Source: Streptomyces naganishii JCM 4654
GTDB taxonomy: Bacteria; Actinomycetota; Actinomycetes; Streptomycetales; Streptomycetaceae
DNA: 64,000 nt
Direction: 5' to 3'
Assembly (NCBI RefSeq): GCF_014650575.1
Contig: NZ_BMVF01000012.1
Coordinates: 1 to 64,000 of the forward strand
Below are positions 48,632-57,515 of this stretch, one piece after another. The translations under genes were made by a program, and so were the position numbers. The notes beneath the pieces were generated by a model. The model was not told the origin of the DNA. It saw only the letters and a list, made by a program, of their open reading frames with translations, and made no database searches. The number at the start of each line of letters is the position of its first letter. Position 1 is the stretch's first letter.

Positions 48632-49537
48632 GTGTCCGTACGTGAACTGGTCGTCCTCGGCACGGCCAGCCAGGTTCCGACCCGGCACCGCAACCACAAC
48701 GGCTACCTGCTGCGCTGGGACGGCGAGGGCATCCTGTTCGACCCCGGCGAGGGCACCCAGCGGCAGATGCTGCGCGCGGGGGTCGCCGCGCACGACCTGA
48801 ACCGGATCTGCGTCACCCACTTCCACGGCGACCACAGCCTGGGCCTGGCCGGGGTGATCCAGCGCATCAACCTCGACCAGGTGCCGCACGAGGTCACCGC
48901 GCACTACCCGCGCTCCGGCAAGCGCTACTTCGACCGTCTGCGCCACGCCACCGCCTACCGCGAGACGGTCGAGCTGACCGAGGCCCCCGTCCACACCGAC
49001 GGGGTCCTGGCGAAGACGCCCGCGTACACCCTCGAGGCACGCCTGCTCTCCCACCCCGTCGAGTCCTACGGCTACCGGCTCACCGAGCCCGACGGGCGCC
49101 GCATGCTGCCCGCCCGGCTCGCCGCCCACGGCATCAAGGGCCCGGACGTGGGCCGCATCCAGCGCGAGGGCCGGCTCGGCGGGGTGAGCCTGGACGACGT
49201 GAGCGAGGCGCGGCGCGGGCAGCGGTTCGCGTTCGTGATGGACACCCGGCTGTGCGACGGCGTGCACGCGCTCGCCGAGGGCTGCGACATGCTCGTCATC
49301 GAGTCCACCTTCCTCGACGAGGACGAGCGGCTCGCCGTCGAGCACGGCCACCTGACGGCCGGCCAGGCGGCCGCGGCCGCGCGCGAGGCGGGCGTGCGGC
49401 ACCTGGTCCTCACCCACTTCAGCCAGCGCTACACCGACCCCGCCGAGTTCGAGCGGCAGGCGCGGGCCGCCGGCTTCGAGGGCGAGCTGACCGTGGCGCA
49501 CGACCTCGTCCGGGTGCCTGTTCCGAAACGCCGGTGA
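48632..49537 (+). CDS. rnz: Ribonuclease Z (tRNA 3' endonuclease-like)
   Basis: A 301-aa MBL-fold nuclease. It begins ELVVLGTASQVPTRHRNHNG, has the zinc motif THFHGDHSLGL, the FVMDTRLCDG strand, a late Asp in DMLVIESTF and LVLTHFSQRY for remaining ligands. RNase Z removes 3' trailers from tRNA precursors; both tRNA genes in this window lack an encoded CCA and so need such processing. The exosite region is short, so the ElaC-type assignment is likely but another phosphodiesterase activity is possible. GTG start at 48632. Confidence 0.9.
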   Translation: MSVRELVVLGTASQVPTRHRNHNGYLLRWDGEGILFDPGEGTQRQMLRAGVAAHDLNRICVTHFHGDHSLGLAGVIQRINLDQVPHEVTAHYPRSGKRYFDRLRHATAYRETVELTEAPVHTDGVLAKTPAYTLEARLLSHPVESYGYRLTEPDGRRMLPARLAAHGIKGPDVGRIQREGRLGGVSLDDVSEARRGQRFAFVMDTRLCDGVHALAEGCDMLVIESTFLDEDERLAVEHGHLTAGQAAAAAREAGVRHLVLTHFSQRYTDPAEFERQARAAGFEGELTVAHDLVRVPVPKRR

Positions 49538-49545
49538 CCAGGCCG

Positions 49546-49551
49546 TACGAT
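49546..49551 (+). promoter_or_regulatory. -10 element of a predicted leaderless promoter (adenine deaminase)
   Basis: TACGAT with 6 nt to the ATG at 49558. The -35 region would lie inside the 3' end of the RNase Z gene. Confidence 0.6.
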
Positions 49552-49557
49552 GCTCTG

Positions 49558-50550
49558 ATGCCCCTGCCCAAAGCCGAACTGCACCTCCACGTCGAAGGCA
49601 CGCTCGAGCCCGAGCTCGCCTTCGAACTCGCCGCGCGCAACGGCGTGAAGCTTCCCTACGCGGACACGGACGAACTCCGCGAGGCCTACCGGTTCCAGGA
49701 CCTGCAGTCCTTCCTGGACCTCTACTACGAGCTCATGGCGGTGCTGCGCACTGAGCGCGACTTCGAGGACCTCGCGAACGCCTACCTCGCCCGGGCCGCC
49801 GCGCAGGGCGTGCGGCACGCGGAGATCTTCTTCGACCCGCAGGCCCACACCTCGCGGGGCGTGGAGATGGGCACGGTCGTCGAGGGGCTGTGGCGCTCGC
49901 TCGGCCGCAGCGTGGAGAACCACGGCGTCTCCACCCGGCTCATCATGTGCTTCCTGCGCGACCGGTCCGCCGAGTCGGCGATGCGCACCCTTGAGGACGC
50001 GCGGCCCCACCTCGGCCGGATCGTCGGCGTCGGCCTGGACTCCGCCGAGGTCGGGCACCCGCCGGTGAAGTTCCGCGAGGTGTACGAGGCGGCCGCCGCG
50101 CTCGGGCTGCGGCGCGTCGCGCACGCCGGCGAGGAGGGCCCGCCGGAGTACATCGGGCAGGCCCTGGACGTGCTCGGCGTGGAGCGCGTGGACCACGGCC
50201 TGCGCTGCGTGGAGGACCCCGCGCTGGTCGAACGCCTCGTGCGCGAGCGCGTCCCGCTGACCCTGTGCCCGCTGTCCAACGTGCGGCTCCGCACGGTCGA
50301 CACCCTCGCCGCCCACCCGCTGCCCGCCATGCTCGACGCGGGCCTGATGTGCACGGTCAACTCCGACGACCCCGCCTACTTCGGCGGTTACGCCGGCGAC
50401 AACTTCGACGCCGTGCGCACCACCCTGGGCCTGTCCGAGGAGCGGCTGCGCGAGCTGGCCCGCAACTCCTTCCTCGCCTCCTTCCTGGAGGACGACGAGG
50501 AGCTGCGGCAGCGGTACCTCGCCGAGGTGGAGGCGTACGAGTTCCCCTAG
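49558..50550 (+). CDS. Adenine deaminase (AAH1/Ade2 type of the adenosine deaminase family)
   Basis: A 330-aa metal-dependent amidohydrolase. Zinc ligands and catalytic residues are KAELHLHVEGTLE, HAGEEGPPEYI, RVDHGLR and NSDDPAYFGGY. EIFFDPQAHTSRG and VGLDSAEVGHPPVKF match, as I recall them, the bacterial/fungal adenine deaminase subgroup rather than true adenosine deaminases. Reaction: adenine to hypoxanthine and ammonia, purine salvage. Automated annotation is likely to say adenosine deaminase; substrate needs assay. It is convergent with the MFS gene, with 17 nt between stops. Confidence 0.88.
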   Translation: MPLPKAELHLHVEGTLEPELAFELAARNGVKLPYADTDELREAYRFQDLQSFLDLYYELMAVLRTERDFEDLANAYLARAAAQGVRHAEIFFDPQAHTSRGVEMGTVVEGLWRSLGRSVENHGVSTRLIMCFLRDRSAESAMRTLEDARPHLGRIVGVGLDSAEVGHPPVKFREVYEAAAALGLRRVAHAGEEGPPEYIGQALDVLGVERVDHGLRCVEDPALVERLVRERVPLTLCPLSNVRLRTVDTLAAHPLPAMLDAGLMCTVNSDDPAYFGGYAGDNFDAVRTTLGLSEERLRELARNSFLASFLEDDEELRQRYLAEVEAYEFP

Positions 50551-50567
50551 CAGGCCCCGGCCTCGCC

Positions 50568-51818
50568 TCAGAGGCCCGTGGCGCCCGTCCGGTGGGGGCC
50601 CGCCGTGCCGTAGGCCCGCCGGGCCGGTTCGGCGGCGCCGTCCACCGGGATCTCCACGACCGGTGTGCCACCGCGGCGGCGGACCACCCCCGGCAGCAGC
50701 CGGCGGCCGCCGGTGTGCAGGGCGACGGCGGTCATCGGCAGCGCGACCACCAGCAGGCCCGGGGCCAGGACGAGGCCCATGACCGGGAAGCCGGTCCGCG
50801 CGGCGAGCAGGCTGCCGGCCAGCGGGCCGGCCGCCGTGCCCAGCGAGGAGGCCGAGCCGACGAGCACCGCCCAGCGGCCGCGCGGATCGAGGGCGGCGGC
50901 CAGCCCGATGACGTACGACAGGACGACCGGGTAGACCGTGTTCCAGGAGATCTCGCCGGTCGCGAAGGAGGCCAGGCCGTTCGCGGACGCGCTGAGCGCG
51001 ATGCAGCCGGCGATCAGCGCGGTGCCCGCGCCGATCGGCAGGGCCCGGCCCAGGCGCGGTCCGAGCGCGCTCGCGCCGATCACGCCGAGCAGCGCGGTGC
51101 CGAGCGCCACGGCGAACACCGCGCCCACGGTGGCCTCGCCCAGGTGCGCCTGCGCGAGCCCGATCCGGCCGCTGACGCCCCACAGCGAGTTCTGGGCGAG
51201 CGACCAGCAGAACATGGCGGCGGCCAGCACCGTCCCAGGACGGCGGTGGGGCAGCCCGGTCGCCCGCCCGCCCGGGGCGCGCACGGCGGTACGGCGGGGG
51301 AGGCGCGCGGTGAGCGGCCACACGGCGAGCGCGGTCAGCGCGATCGCGGCCAGGGGCTGCCCGTGGCCGGGACCGAGGTGCGGCACCGTCAGGTAGACGG
51401 CGCCGGCGAGTGCCGAGACGCCGAGCAGGCCGAGCGTGGTGGTGCGGTGCGGGTCGGGCCGGGCGGCGATCCCGGTGGCGGCGACCGTGGTGGCCGTACC
51501 GGACCCGAAGCCGCCGGCGACCAGCCCGGCGACGACCAGGGGCACCGCCCCGGACAGCGCGGCACCGCCGTAACCGAGGACGGCCAGGGCGAGTCCGGCG
51601 CGGGCGAGGGCGCGGGCGCCGATCCGCTCGGCCTTCGAGGCCAGCAGGAACCCGGCGGCCGCCGAACTCAGCAGCAGAGCGCTGCCGACCGCGCCGGCCT
51701 GCGTGGCCGACAGCGGCAGCCCGGCATCGAGCCGTCCGACGACGGTCGGCAGCAGATACGGGGCGAGGTACCCGGCCGTGAACAGGGCGACGAGGGGCAG
51801 GGAGCGGGGGGCGGACAC
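50568..51818 (-). CDS. MFS transporter
   Basis: A 416-aa membrane protein with about 12 hydrophobic helices (LPLVALFTAGYLAPYLLPTVVG; LPLSATQAGAVGSALLLSSAAAGFLL split; AIALTALAVWPLTA and so on) and the weakly conserved loop after helix 2-3 (SKAERIGARALARAG). No cytoplasmic domain beyond a short Arg-rich C-terminus. Substrate unknown. GTG at 51818 begins right before the first helix; the frame is open further upstream and the exact start is uncertain. It is divergent from the glucarate dehydratase-like gene and shares a Crp-like site, so a sugar-acid substrate is a reasonable guess. Confidence 0.8.
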   Translation of the reverse strand: MSAPRSLPLVALFTAGYLAPYLLPTVVGRLDAGLPLSATQAGAVGSALLLSSAAAGFLLASKAERIGARALARAGLALAVLGYGGAALSGAVPLVVAGLVAGGFGSGTATTVAATGIAARPDPHRTTTLGLLGVSALAGAVYLTVPHLGPGHGQPLAAIALTALAVWPLTARLPRRTAVRAPGGRATGLPHRRPGTVLAAAMFCWSLAQNSLWGVSGRIGLAQAHLGEATVGAVFAVALGTALLGVIGASALGPRLGRALPIGAGTALIAGCIALSASANGLASFATGEISWNTVYPVVLSYVIGLAAALDPRGRWAVLVGSASSLGTAAGPLAGSLLAARTGFPVMGLVLAPGLLVVALPMTAVALHTGGRRLLPGVVRRRGGTPVVEIPVDGAAEPARRAYGTAGPHRTGATGL

Positions 51819-51950
51819 GGGCGTTCCCGGGGCATGCGGAGGGAGCGGCTCCAAGGAGCGCGGGGGAGGGAGGGGCGCCGGACCGTCGACGGACGGGAGC
51901 GCGCGGGCAATTTGTATCAAGCACCGAGTCTGCTCAGGGAACTGAACGGG

Positions 51951-51965
51951 TGTGATGTGGATCAC
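51951..51965. promoter_or_regulatory. Crp-like palindrome TGTGATGTGGATCAC
   Basis: GTGAT/ATCAC perfect 5-bp arms around GTGG. It matches nine of ten positions of the TGTGA-N6-TCACA consensus and nearly fits the GTG-N6-GNCAC form I recall for Streptomyces Crp. Confidence 0.5.
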
Positions 51966-52066
51966 TTTCTGTTTGGGTCCCGGAAGTCCGGGTAGACGAC
52001 CGCCTTTTCGCCCGCGGTTCATGCCGTCCGCCGCCCCTCGGGACGGCCCCTCCCGTCGTCCGCCCA

Positions 52067-52095
52067 TTGACGGCTGCGGTTCGCCTATCTAATCT
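52067..52095 (+). promoter_or_regulatory. Housekeeping-type promoter of the glucarate dehydratase-like gene
   Basis: TTGACG (52067-52072), 17-nt spacer, TAATCT (52090-52095). Start expected near 52102, giving a 45-nt leader with AGGAG before the GTG. Confidence 0.75.
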
Positions 52096-52146
52096 CTGTT
52101 CTCATACGTGGATGGCGACGATCCCGACCGCGCTAGGAGCCGCCCT

Positions 52147-53436
52147 GTGACCCGCGACCTCACCGTCACCGAGGTGCGTCTGACGCCGATCCTGGTCGCC
52201 GATCCGCCGCTGCTGAACACCCAGGGCGTCCACCAGCCCTACACCCCCCGCCTGATCGTGGAGGTCGTCACGGCCGACGGGGTCACCGGGCTCGGCGAGA
52301 CCTACGGCGACACCAAGTACCTGGAACTGGCCCGTCCGCTCGCCGACCGGCTGACCGGCCGTCAGATCACGGATGTGAACGCCCTGTTCGGGCTCGACAT
52401 CGCCGTGGACCCCGCCCGGGTCGACAGCTCCGTCGACGTCGGCGGGCTGCGCGGCGTCCTGAGCGCCGACAAGCTGCGCCTGTCCGTCCTGTCCGCCTTC
52501 GAGGTCGCCTGCCTGGACGCCCTCGGCAAGGCGCTCGGGCTGCCCGTGCACGCCCTGCTCGGCGGCAAGGTGCGCGACAGCGTCGAGTACAGCGCCTACC
52601 TCTTCTACAAATGGGCCGGCCACCCCAAGGGCGTGGCCGGCGAGAAGGACGACTGGGGCGCCGCCCTGGACCCCGCCGGGGTCGTCGAGCAGGCCCGGAG
52701 GTTCAAGGAGCGGCACGGGTTCACCTCGTTCAAGCTCAAGGGCGGCGTCTTCCCGCCCGAGCAGGAGATCGCCGCCGTACGGGCCCTGGCCGACGCCTTC
52801 CCCGGACACCCGCTGCGCCTGGACCCCAACGGCGCCTGGTCGGTGGAGACCTCGCTGCGCGTGGCGGCCGAACTCGGCGGCCTCCTCGAGTACCTGGAGG
52901 ACCCCGCCCTCGGCACGCCCGCCATGGCCGAGGTGGCCGCCCGCACCGACGTGCCGCTGGCGACCAACATGTGCGTGACGACCTTCGCCGAGATCGAGGA
53001 GGCCTTCACCAGGGGCGCCGTCCAGGTCGTCCTCTCCGACCACCACTACTGGGGCGGGCTGCGCAACACCCAGCGACTGGCCGCGATCTGCCACGCCTTC
53101 GGCGTCGGGGTGTCCATGCACTCCAACACCCACCTCGGCATCAGCCTGGCCGCGATGACCCACGTGGCGGCGACCGTGGCGGACCTCGACCACGCCTGCG
53201 ACAGCCACTACCCCTGGCAGTCGGAGGACGTCCTCGCCGAGCGCCTCACCTTCACCGGCGGCCGGATCGCCGTGTCCGACGCGCCCGGACTCGGAGTGGA
53301 ACTCGACCGGGACGAACTGGCCCGGCTGCACCGCCGCTGGACCGAGGACGACGGCGCGCTGCGGGACCGCGACGACGCCGCCGCGATGCGCGTCGCCGAA
53401 CCGGACTGGGTGACGCCCACGATGCCCCGCTGGTAG
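52147..53436 (+). CDS. gudD: Glucarate dehydratase-like enolase-superfamily enzyme
   Basis: A 429-aa enolase-superfamily protein. The N-terminal VTEVRLTPILVADPPLLNTQGVHQPY (here cut into two parts by the capping loop) is typical of glucarate dehydratases, which convert D-glucarate to 5-keto-4-deoxyglucarate. Catalytic elements: KLKGG (KxK), DPNGAWS, EDPALG, the NMCVTTF strand and HSNTHLG (His). Metal ligands Asp-Glu-(Asp/Asn) are in place. GTG at 52147 has AGGAG 7 nt upstream. The neighbouring MFS transporter and PfkB kinase would complement sugar-acid use; the standard downstream aldolase genes are not nearby. Confidence 0.87.
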   Translation: MTRDLTVTEVRLTPILVADPPLLNTQGVHQPYTPRLIVEVVTADGVTGLGETYGDTKYLELARPLADRLTGRQITDVNALFGLDIAVDPARVDSSVDVGGLRGVLSADKLRLSVLSAFEVACLDALGKALGLPVHALLGGKVRDSVEYSAYLFYKWAGHPKGVAGEKDDWGAALDPAGVVEQARRFKERHGFTSFKLKGGVFPPEQEIAAVRALADAFPGHPLRLDPNGAWSVETSLRVAAELGGLLEYLEDPALGTPAMAEVAARTDVPLATNMCVTTFAEIEEAFTRGAVQVVLSDHHYWGGLRNTQRLAAICHAFGVGVSMHSNTHLGISLAAMTHVAATVADLDHACDSHYPWQSEDVLAERLTFTGGRIAVSDAPGLGVELDRDELARLHRRWTEDDGALRDRDDAAAMRVAEPDWVTPTMPRW

Positions 53437-53546
53437 CCGGCCCACGGCACGGGCGTTCTTCCGGCGCGCGCCCGGCGTGACGGCCGACGTCCCGCCGCCG
53501 CTCTGGTGCACACTGGCCTGATCCGCACCATGCCAGGGAGCGCACC

Positions 53547-54845
53547 GTGACCGCGTCCAGCACCCCCGCCGGAGAAGGACCGGAACCCCCGCAGGACCGG
53601 GAGTACCCGCAGTACCGCGAGCAGCGGCAGGCCCACGACCGGCCGCAGGCCCACGACCGGCGGCAGTCCCACGAGCGGCGGCGGCCTCCCGCCGACGGCG
53701 CGTACCCGCACGACCGCGAGTACATCGTCGGGGCGCCGCACGCCCCGACGCATCCCCAGGTCGACCCGCTGGCCGCGCTGCGCACGGACGGCGACCCGCC
53801 CTGGGACGTCTACCTCACGGGCACCGTCTTCCTCGACATCGTCTTCACCGGTCTCGACTCCGCCCCGGTGCGCGGCACCGAGTCCTGGGCGCGCGGCATG
53901 GGCTCCAGCCCGGGCGGCGTGGCCAACATGGCGACCGCGCTGGCCCGCCTCGGCCTGCGCACCTCCCTCGCGGCGGCCTTCGGCGACGACCACTACGGCG
54001 AGTACTGCTGGGACGCGCTGGAGCAGGGCGAGGGCATCGACCTCACCCCTTCCCGGGTGGTCCCCGGCTGGCACTCCCCGGTCACCGTCTCCATGGCGTA
54101 CGAGGGCGAGCGCACCATGGTCTCCCACGGGCACGAGCCGCCCCCCGAGGACGCGCTCGTGCAGGAGGTCGGCCCCGGCCGCCCGCCCCGCGCCCGCGCC
54201 GCCGTCGCCTCCCTCACCCCCGGCCGGCGCGCGCCCTGGATCGCGGACGCCGCGCGCAAGGGCACGCGCGTCTTCGGCGACGTCGGCTGGGACGAGACCG
54301 GCGCCTGGGACCTGGCCGGCCTCGCCGACCTGGAGTACTGCGAGGCGTTCCTGCCCAACGCCGAGGAGGCGATGCGCTACACCGGCACCGACTGCCCGCG
54401 CACCGCCGCCCACGCGCTCACCCGGCACGTGCCCTGCGCGGTGGTCACCCTCGGCGCGGAGGGCGCCTACGCGGTCGACCGGCGCACGGGGGAGAGCGCC
54501 GAGGTGCCCGCCATCGCGGTGGAGGCCCTGGACCCCACGGGCGCGGGCGACGTCTTCGTGGCCGGCTTCGTCACCGGCACCCTGGCCGGCTGGCCGCTGG
54601 CCGACCGGCTCGCCTTCGCCGGGCTCACCGCGGCCCTGTCCGTGCAGGAGTTCGGCGGCTCGCTGTCCGCGCCCGGCTGGTCGGAGGTCGCCGCCTGGTG
54701 GCGCCGGGTCCAGTCGGTGCCCGGGCAGGACCCGGCGGCGCTGCGGCGGTACGCGTTCCTCCAGCACCTGGTGCCGAAGGAGTGCGTCGAGCCGTGGCCG
54801 CGCCGCAGGGCCGTGCCGACCATCGGCTTCGGCAGGTCGGCGTGA
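53547..54845 (+). CDS. PfkB family carbohydrate kinase with disordered N-terminal extension
   Basis: A 432-aa protein. Residues ~92-400 form a ribokinase/PfkB fold: DVYLTGTVFLDIVF, SPGGVANMATALARLG (substrate-binding Gly loop), FGDVGWDETG, LPNAEEAMRYTG and the signature DPTGAGDVFVAGF at about 329-341, with the catalytic Asp. The first ~85 residues are low-complexity, with imperfect QAHDRPQAHDRRQSHERR repeats (DNA repeats at 53626-53680). Phosphorylates a sugar or nucleoside with ATP; substrate unknown. GTG at 53547 with GGGAG ahead. Confidence 0.88.
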   Translation: MTASSTPAGEGPEPPQDREYPQYREQRQAHDRPQAHDRRQSHERRRPPADGAYPHDREYIVGAPHAPTHPQVDPLAALRTDGDPPWDVYLTGTVFLDIVFTGLDSAPVRGTESWARGMGSSPGGVANMATALARLGLRTSLAAAFGDDHYGEYCWDALEQGEGIDLTPSRVVPGWHSPVTVSMAYEGERTMVSHGHEPPPEDALVQEVGPGRPPRARAAVASLTPGRRAPWIADAARKGTRVFGDVGWDETGAWDLAGLADLEYCEAFLPNAEEAMRYTGTDCPRTAAHALTRHVPCAVVTLGAEGAYAVDRRTGESAEVPAIAVEALDPTGAGDVFVAGFVTGTLAGWPLADRLAFAGLTAALSVQEFGGSLSAPGWSEVAAWWRRVQSVPGQDPAALRRYAFLQHLVPKECVEPWPRRRAVPTIGFGRSA

Positions 54846-54910
54846 GCGGGCGGTATCCGCGGCCGACGGGCAACGGGGCGCTCCGCATAGGCGGTTGAGC
54901 CCGGCCGCCA

Positions 54911-54940
54911 TTGACAGCAGGTGACGTTCGCTGCTCAATT
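54911..54940 (+). promoter_or_regulatory. Promoter of the GH31 gene
   Basis: Perfect -35 TTGACA (54911-54916) and a -10-like TCAATT (54935-54940, 18-nt spacer); start near 54947. Confidence 0.55.
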
Positions 54941-55003
54941 ATCGGCGGAACCGAGCACGATTTTGCAAGCCCTCCAGACTCCCTCTGTCGAAGGACATGC
55001 GCC

Positions 55004-57115
55004 GTGCGCAGACCATCACGCAGCCCCAGAGTGCTCCTGGCCGTCCTCGCCGCGGCTCTCGCCCTTCCCGCCGTCGCCCTCGCCCCGCCGCAGAACGCGC
55101 AGGCGCAGGACGCCCGGACGCGGCCGAGACCGGCCACCGCCGCACCGCAATTGAGTCACTCCGCCACCGAACTCACCGTCAAGGTCCCGCGAAGCCGCAA
55201 CGCCCCCGGCTACGAGGTGCACCTGACGAAGGCCCAACTCTCCCTGCGCACCACCCGCTCCGGCGCGACAGTCCTCTCCACCGCCGCCCCGGACACCGGC
55301 GCCCTCCGCTTCCGCACGGCCGGCGCCTGGCAGCACGCCACCCAAGTCACCGGCTGGAGCTGGAAGAAGGGCGTGCTGACCGTCACCGCCGCCACCACCG
55401 CGCCCGGCGCCACGGTCCGGGCCCGCCTGACCCCCGCCGCCGACCGCTACCAGCTCGACTGGCAGGTCACCGGAGTCACCCCCGAACGCCTCGGCCTGGC
55501 CTACGACTTGAAGTCGGCCGGCCACTGGTACGGCCACGGAGAGGCCCAGACGCCGAACGGCGGCCCCGGCACCGACCAGCCCTGGCCCCTGGACAGCGGG
55601 CAGGTCGTCCACCCGGCCTTCGGACCGGCGTCGTACTACATGATCGACCCCTTCTGGTACACCTCCACGGCCACCGGACTGCGCGTGGGCACCGGGCACG
55701 TCATGGACGTGGCGATCAACCAGGGCAAGGACGGCCTCGGCCGCTTCGACATCGAGTCGGCCGACCCCTACCGGGCCACGGTCTACGTCGAGTCGACGCC
55801 CCTGGACGTCTACCGCGACTACGTGGGCACGGTCGGCAGACCGGCCAAGAGCGACGCCACCTACCGCCAGTACGCCGAGCCGGTGTGGAACTCCTGGGCG
55901 CAGTTCTACACCCACGTCGACCAGGCCAAACTCCTCGGCTACGCCCAGGACCTGCACGACCACGGCGTCACCGGGCACGCCCTCCAGCTCGACGACAAGT
56001 GGGAGTCCGACTACGGGAACATGACCTTCGACCCGAAGGCCTACCCCGACCCCAAGGCGATGTCCCGCAAGATCCACGACCTCGGCTTCGACTTCGGCCT
56101 CTGGGTCACCCTGTGGATCAACCTCGACTCCGACCAGTACCGGTACGCAGCCGACCACGGCTACCTGCTCGCCGACGCGGCCGACCCCGCGGTCCCCTGC
56201 AAGGTCACCTGGTGGAACGGCACGGCCGGCATCGTCGACCTCGGCAACCCGGACGCGAAGGCCTGGTACGAGGGCCGCCTCAAGTCCCTGATGGACACCT
56301 ACGGCGTCGACGGGCTCAAGTTCGACACCCGCTTCTTCGACGAGCGGTGCGCGCCGCACGAGGGCTACCAGCCCACCGACTACCAGCGGCTCGGCGCCCA
56401 GCTCGCCGACCAGTACGACCTCCAGGGCGTCGGCATCCGCGTCCACTGGAGCGGCGCCGCCCACCGGGCGGGCTTCGTCACCCGGCAGGTGGACAAGGGC
56501 ACCGGCTTCGACTCCCTGCGGGCGTCGGTCACCCAGAATCTCGCCATCTCCACGATCGGCTACCCCTTCGTCACCACCGACATGATCGGCGGCTCCAGCG
56601 GCCGCCCGGCGCCCACCAAGGAGGTACTGGTCCGCTGGGCGCAGTCGGCCGCCCTGATGCCGCTGATGTACTCCTCGACCTCACCGGTGAGCACCGTCGA
56701 CGTCACCACGGGCCGGAAGGTGGTGTACGACGCCGAGACGACCGCCCTCTACCGCGAGGCCATCGGCCGCCATGCCCGCCTCGCCCCCTACATCTGGGAC
56801 CAGGTCCAGCACACCCTGAAGACCGGCGACCCGATCATGCGCCCCCTCTTCTTCGACTTCCCGCAGGACAAGGCGGCCTACACGATCACCGACGAGTGGA
56901 TGCTCGGCCCCACCGTCCTGGCGGCCCCCCAACTGACCAGCGCCCCCACCCGCCCGGTCCACCTCCCCCCGGGCCGCTGGTACGACGTGACCCACCACCG
57001 CACGGTCCCGGGCAACCGGACAATCCTCGCCTACCCGACCCCTCTGAACACGACCCCGACCTTCGTGAAACTGGGCACCAAGGAAACGGAAAAGGCCCTG
57101 AAGGCCTTCCGCTGA
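55004..57115 (+). CDS. Secreted glycoside hydrolase family 31 protein
   Basis: A 703-aa exported glycosidase. Signal peptide: RRPSRSPR, hydrophobic VLLAVLAAALALPAVAL, then APPQNAQAQDA. After an N-terminal beta-sandwich (residues ~50-250) comes the GH31 (beta/alpha)8 barrel with WNSWAQFYTHVDQAK, LQLDDKWESDYGN, FGLWVTLWINLDS, the nucleophile Asp441 in GLKFDTRFF and the acid/base-region Asp526 in FVTTDMIGG. A C-terminal beta domain ends near LPPGRWYDV. GH31 includes alpha-glucosidases, alpha-xylosidases and sulfoquinovosidases; the exact sugar is not decided by sequence here. GTG at 55004 has AAGGA 8 nt upstream. Confidence 0.88.
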   Translation: MRRPSRSPRVLLAVLAAALALPAVALAPPQNAQAQDARTRPRPATAAPQLSHSATELTVKVPRSRNAPGYEVHLTKAQLSLRTTRSGATVLSTAAPDTGALRFRTAGAWQHATQVTGWSWKKGVLTVTAATTAPGATVRARLTPAADRYQLDWQVTGVTPERLGLAYDLKSAGHWYGHGEAQTPNGGPGTDQPWPLDSGQVVHPAFGPASYYMIDPFWYTSTATGLRVGTGHVMDVAINQGKDGLGRFDIESADPYRATVYVESTPLDVYRDYVGTVGRPAKSDATYRQYAEPVWNSWAQFYTHVDQAKLLGYAQDLHDHGVTGHALQLDDKWESDYGNMTFDPKAYPDPKAMSRKIHDLGFDFGLWVTLWINLDSDQYRYAADHGYLLADAADPAVPCKVTWWNGTAGIVDLGNPDAKAWYEGRLKSLMDTYGVDGLKFDTRFFDERCAPHEGYQPTDYQRLGAQLADQYDLQGVGIRVHWSGAAHRAGFVTRQVDKGTGFDSLRASVTQNLAISTIGYPFVTTDMIGGSSGRPAPTKEVLVRWAQSAALMPLMYSSTSPVSTVDVTTGRKVVYDAETTALYREAIGRHARLAPYIWDQVQHTLKTGDPIMRPLFFDFPQDKAAYTITDEWMLGPTVLAAPQLTSAPTRPVHLPPGRWYDVTHHRTVPGNRTILAYPTPLNTTPTFVKLGTKETEKALKAFR

Positions 57116-57252
57116 ACGGCCCCCCAGGGAGCCATGCAGCGCAGGCGGCGAAGCCCCGCGAGGCCGCAGGGGGTCCGCCGGTCCGCAGGGCCTGCGCCGG
57201 GCGGGGCCCCGCGAGGCCGCAAGGGGCTGCCCGGCGAGGCCGCAGGGCCCCC

Positions 57253-57341
57253 GCCGGGCGGCGGGGCCTGCGCCGGGCGGCGGGGCCTGCGCCGGGCGGC
57301 GGGGCCTGCGCCGGGCGGCGGGGCCTGCGCCGGGCGGCGGG
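57253..57341. repeat. 19-bp tandem repeat, four full copies plus a partial
   Basis: Unit GCCGGGCGGCGGGGCCTGC at 57253, 57272, 57291 and 57310, identical in each, then a partial copy from 57329. Perfect identity suggests recent slippage; copy number may vary between strains. Confidence 0.92.
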
Positions 57342-57515
57342 CCCCGCCGCCCCCGCCAGAGTCCCCAGCGGGGCAGCCCCCCGCTCCGTCGGCCCATCTG
57401 GGGCCCCGCGAAGCCACAGGGGGAGAGGGGGGAGCGCCCCCGTGGGAGCGCGGGAGGCGGAGCCCCCACCGGGCCGCAGGGAAAGTCCCCCATGGGGGCG
57501 CAGGGGGCGGAGTCC

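Larger units (their letters stand above)
51819..52146. other. Divergent control region, MFS transporter / glucarate dehydratase
   Basis: A 328-base gap. It holds the Crp-like palindrome at 51951-51965 and a good housekeeping promoter for the dehydratase at 52067-52095. The MFS transporter could start within it, since the frame is open to 52067. Confidence 0.6.

Noticed and set aside
49558..50550. Straight adenosine deaminase annotation
   Set aside because: Subfamily segments fit adenine deaminase better; kept as an alternative in the gene entry.
50568..52067. A 499-residue MFS transporter starting at 52067
   Set aside because: The extra ~83 residues cross the Crp-like palindrome and the dehydratase promoter region and contain no conserved sequence; the start just before the first helix is more likely.
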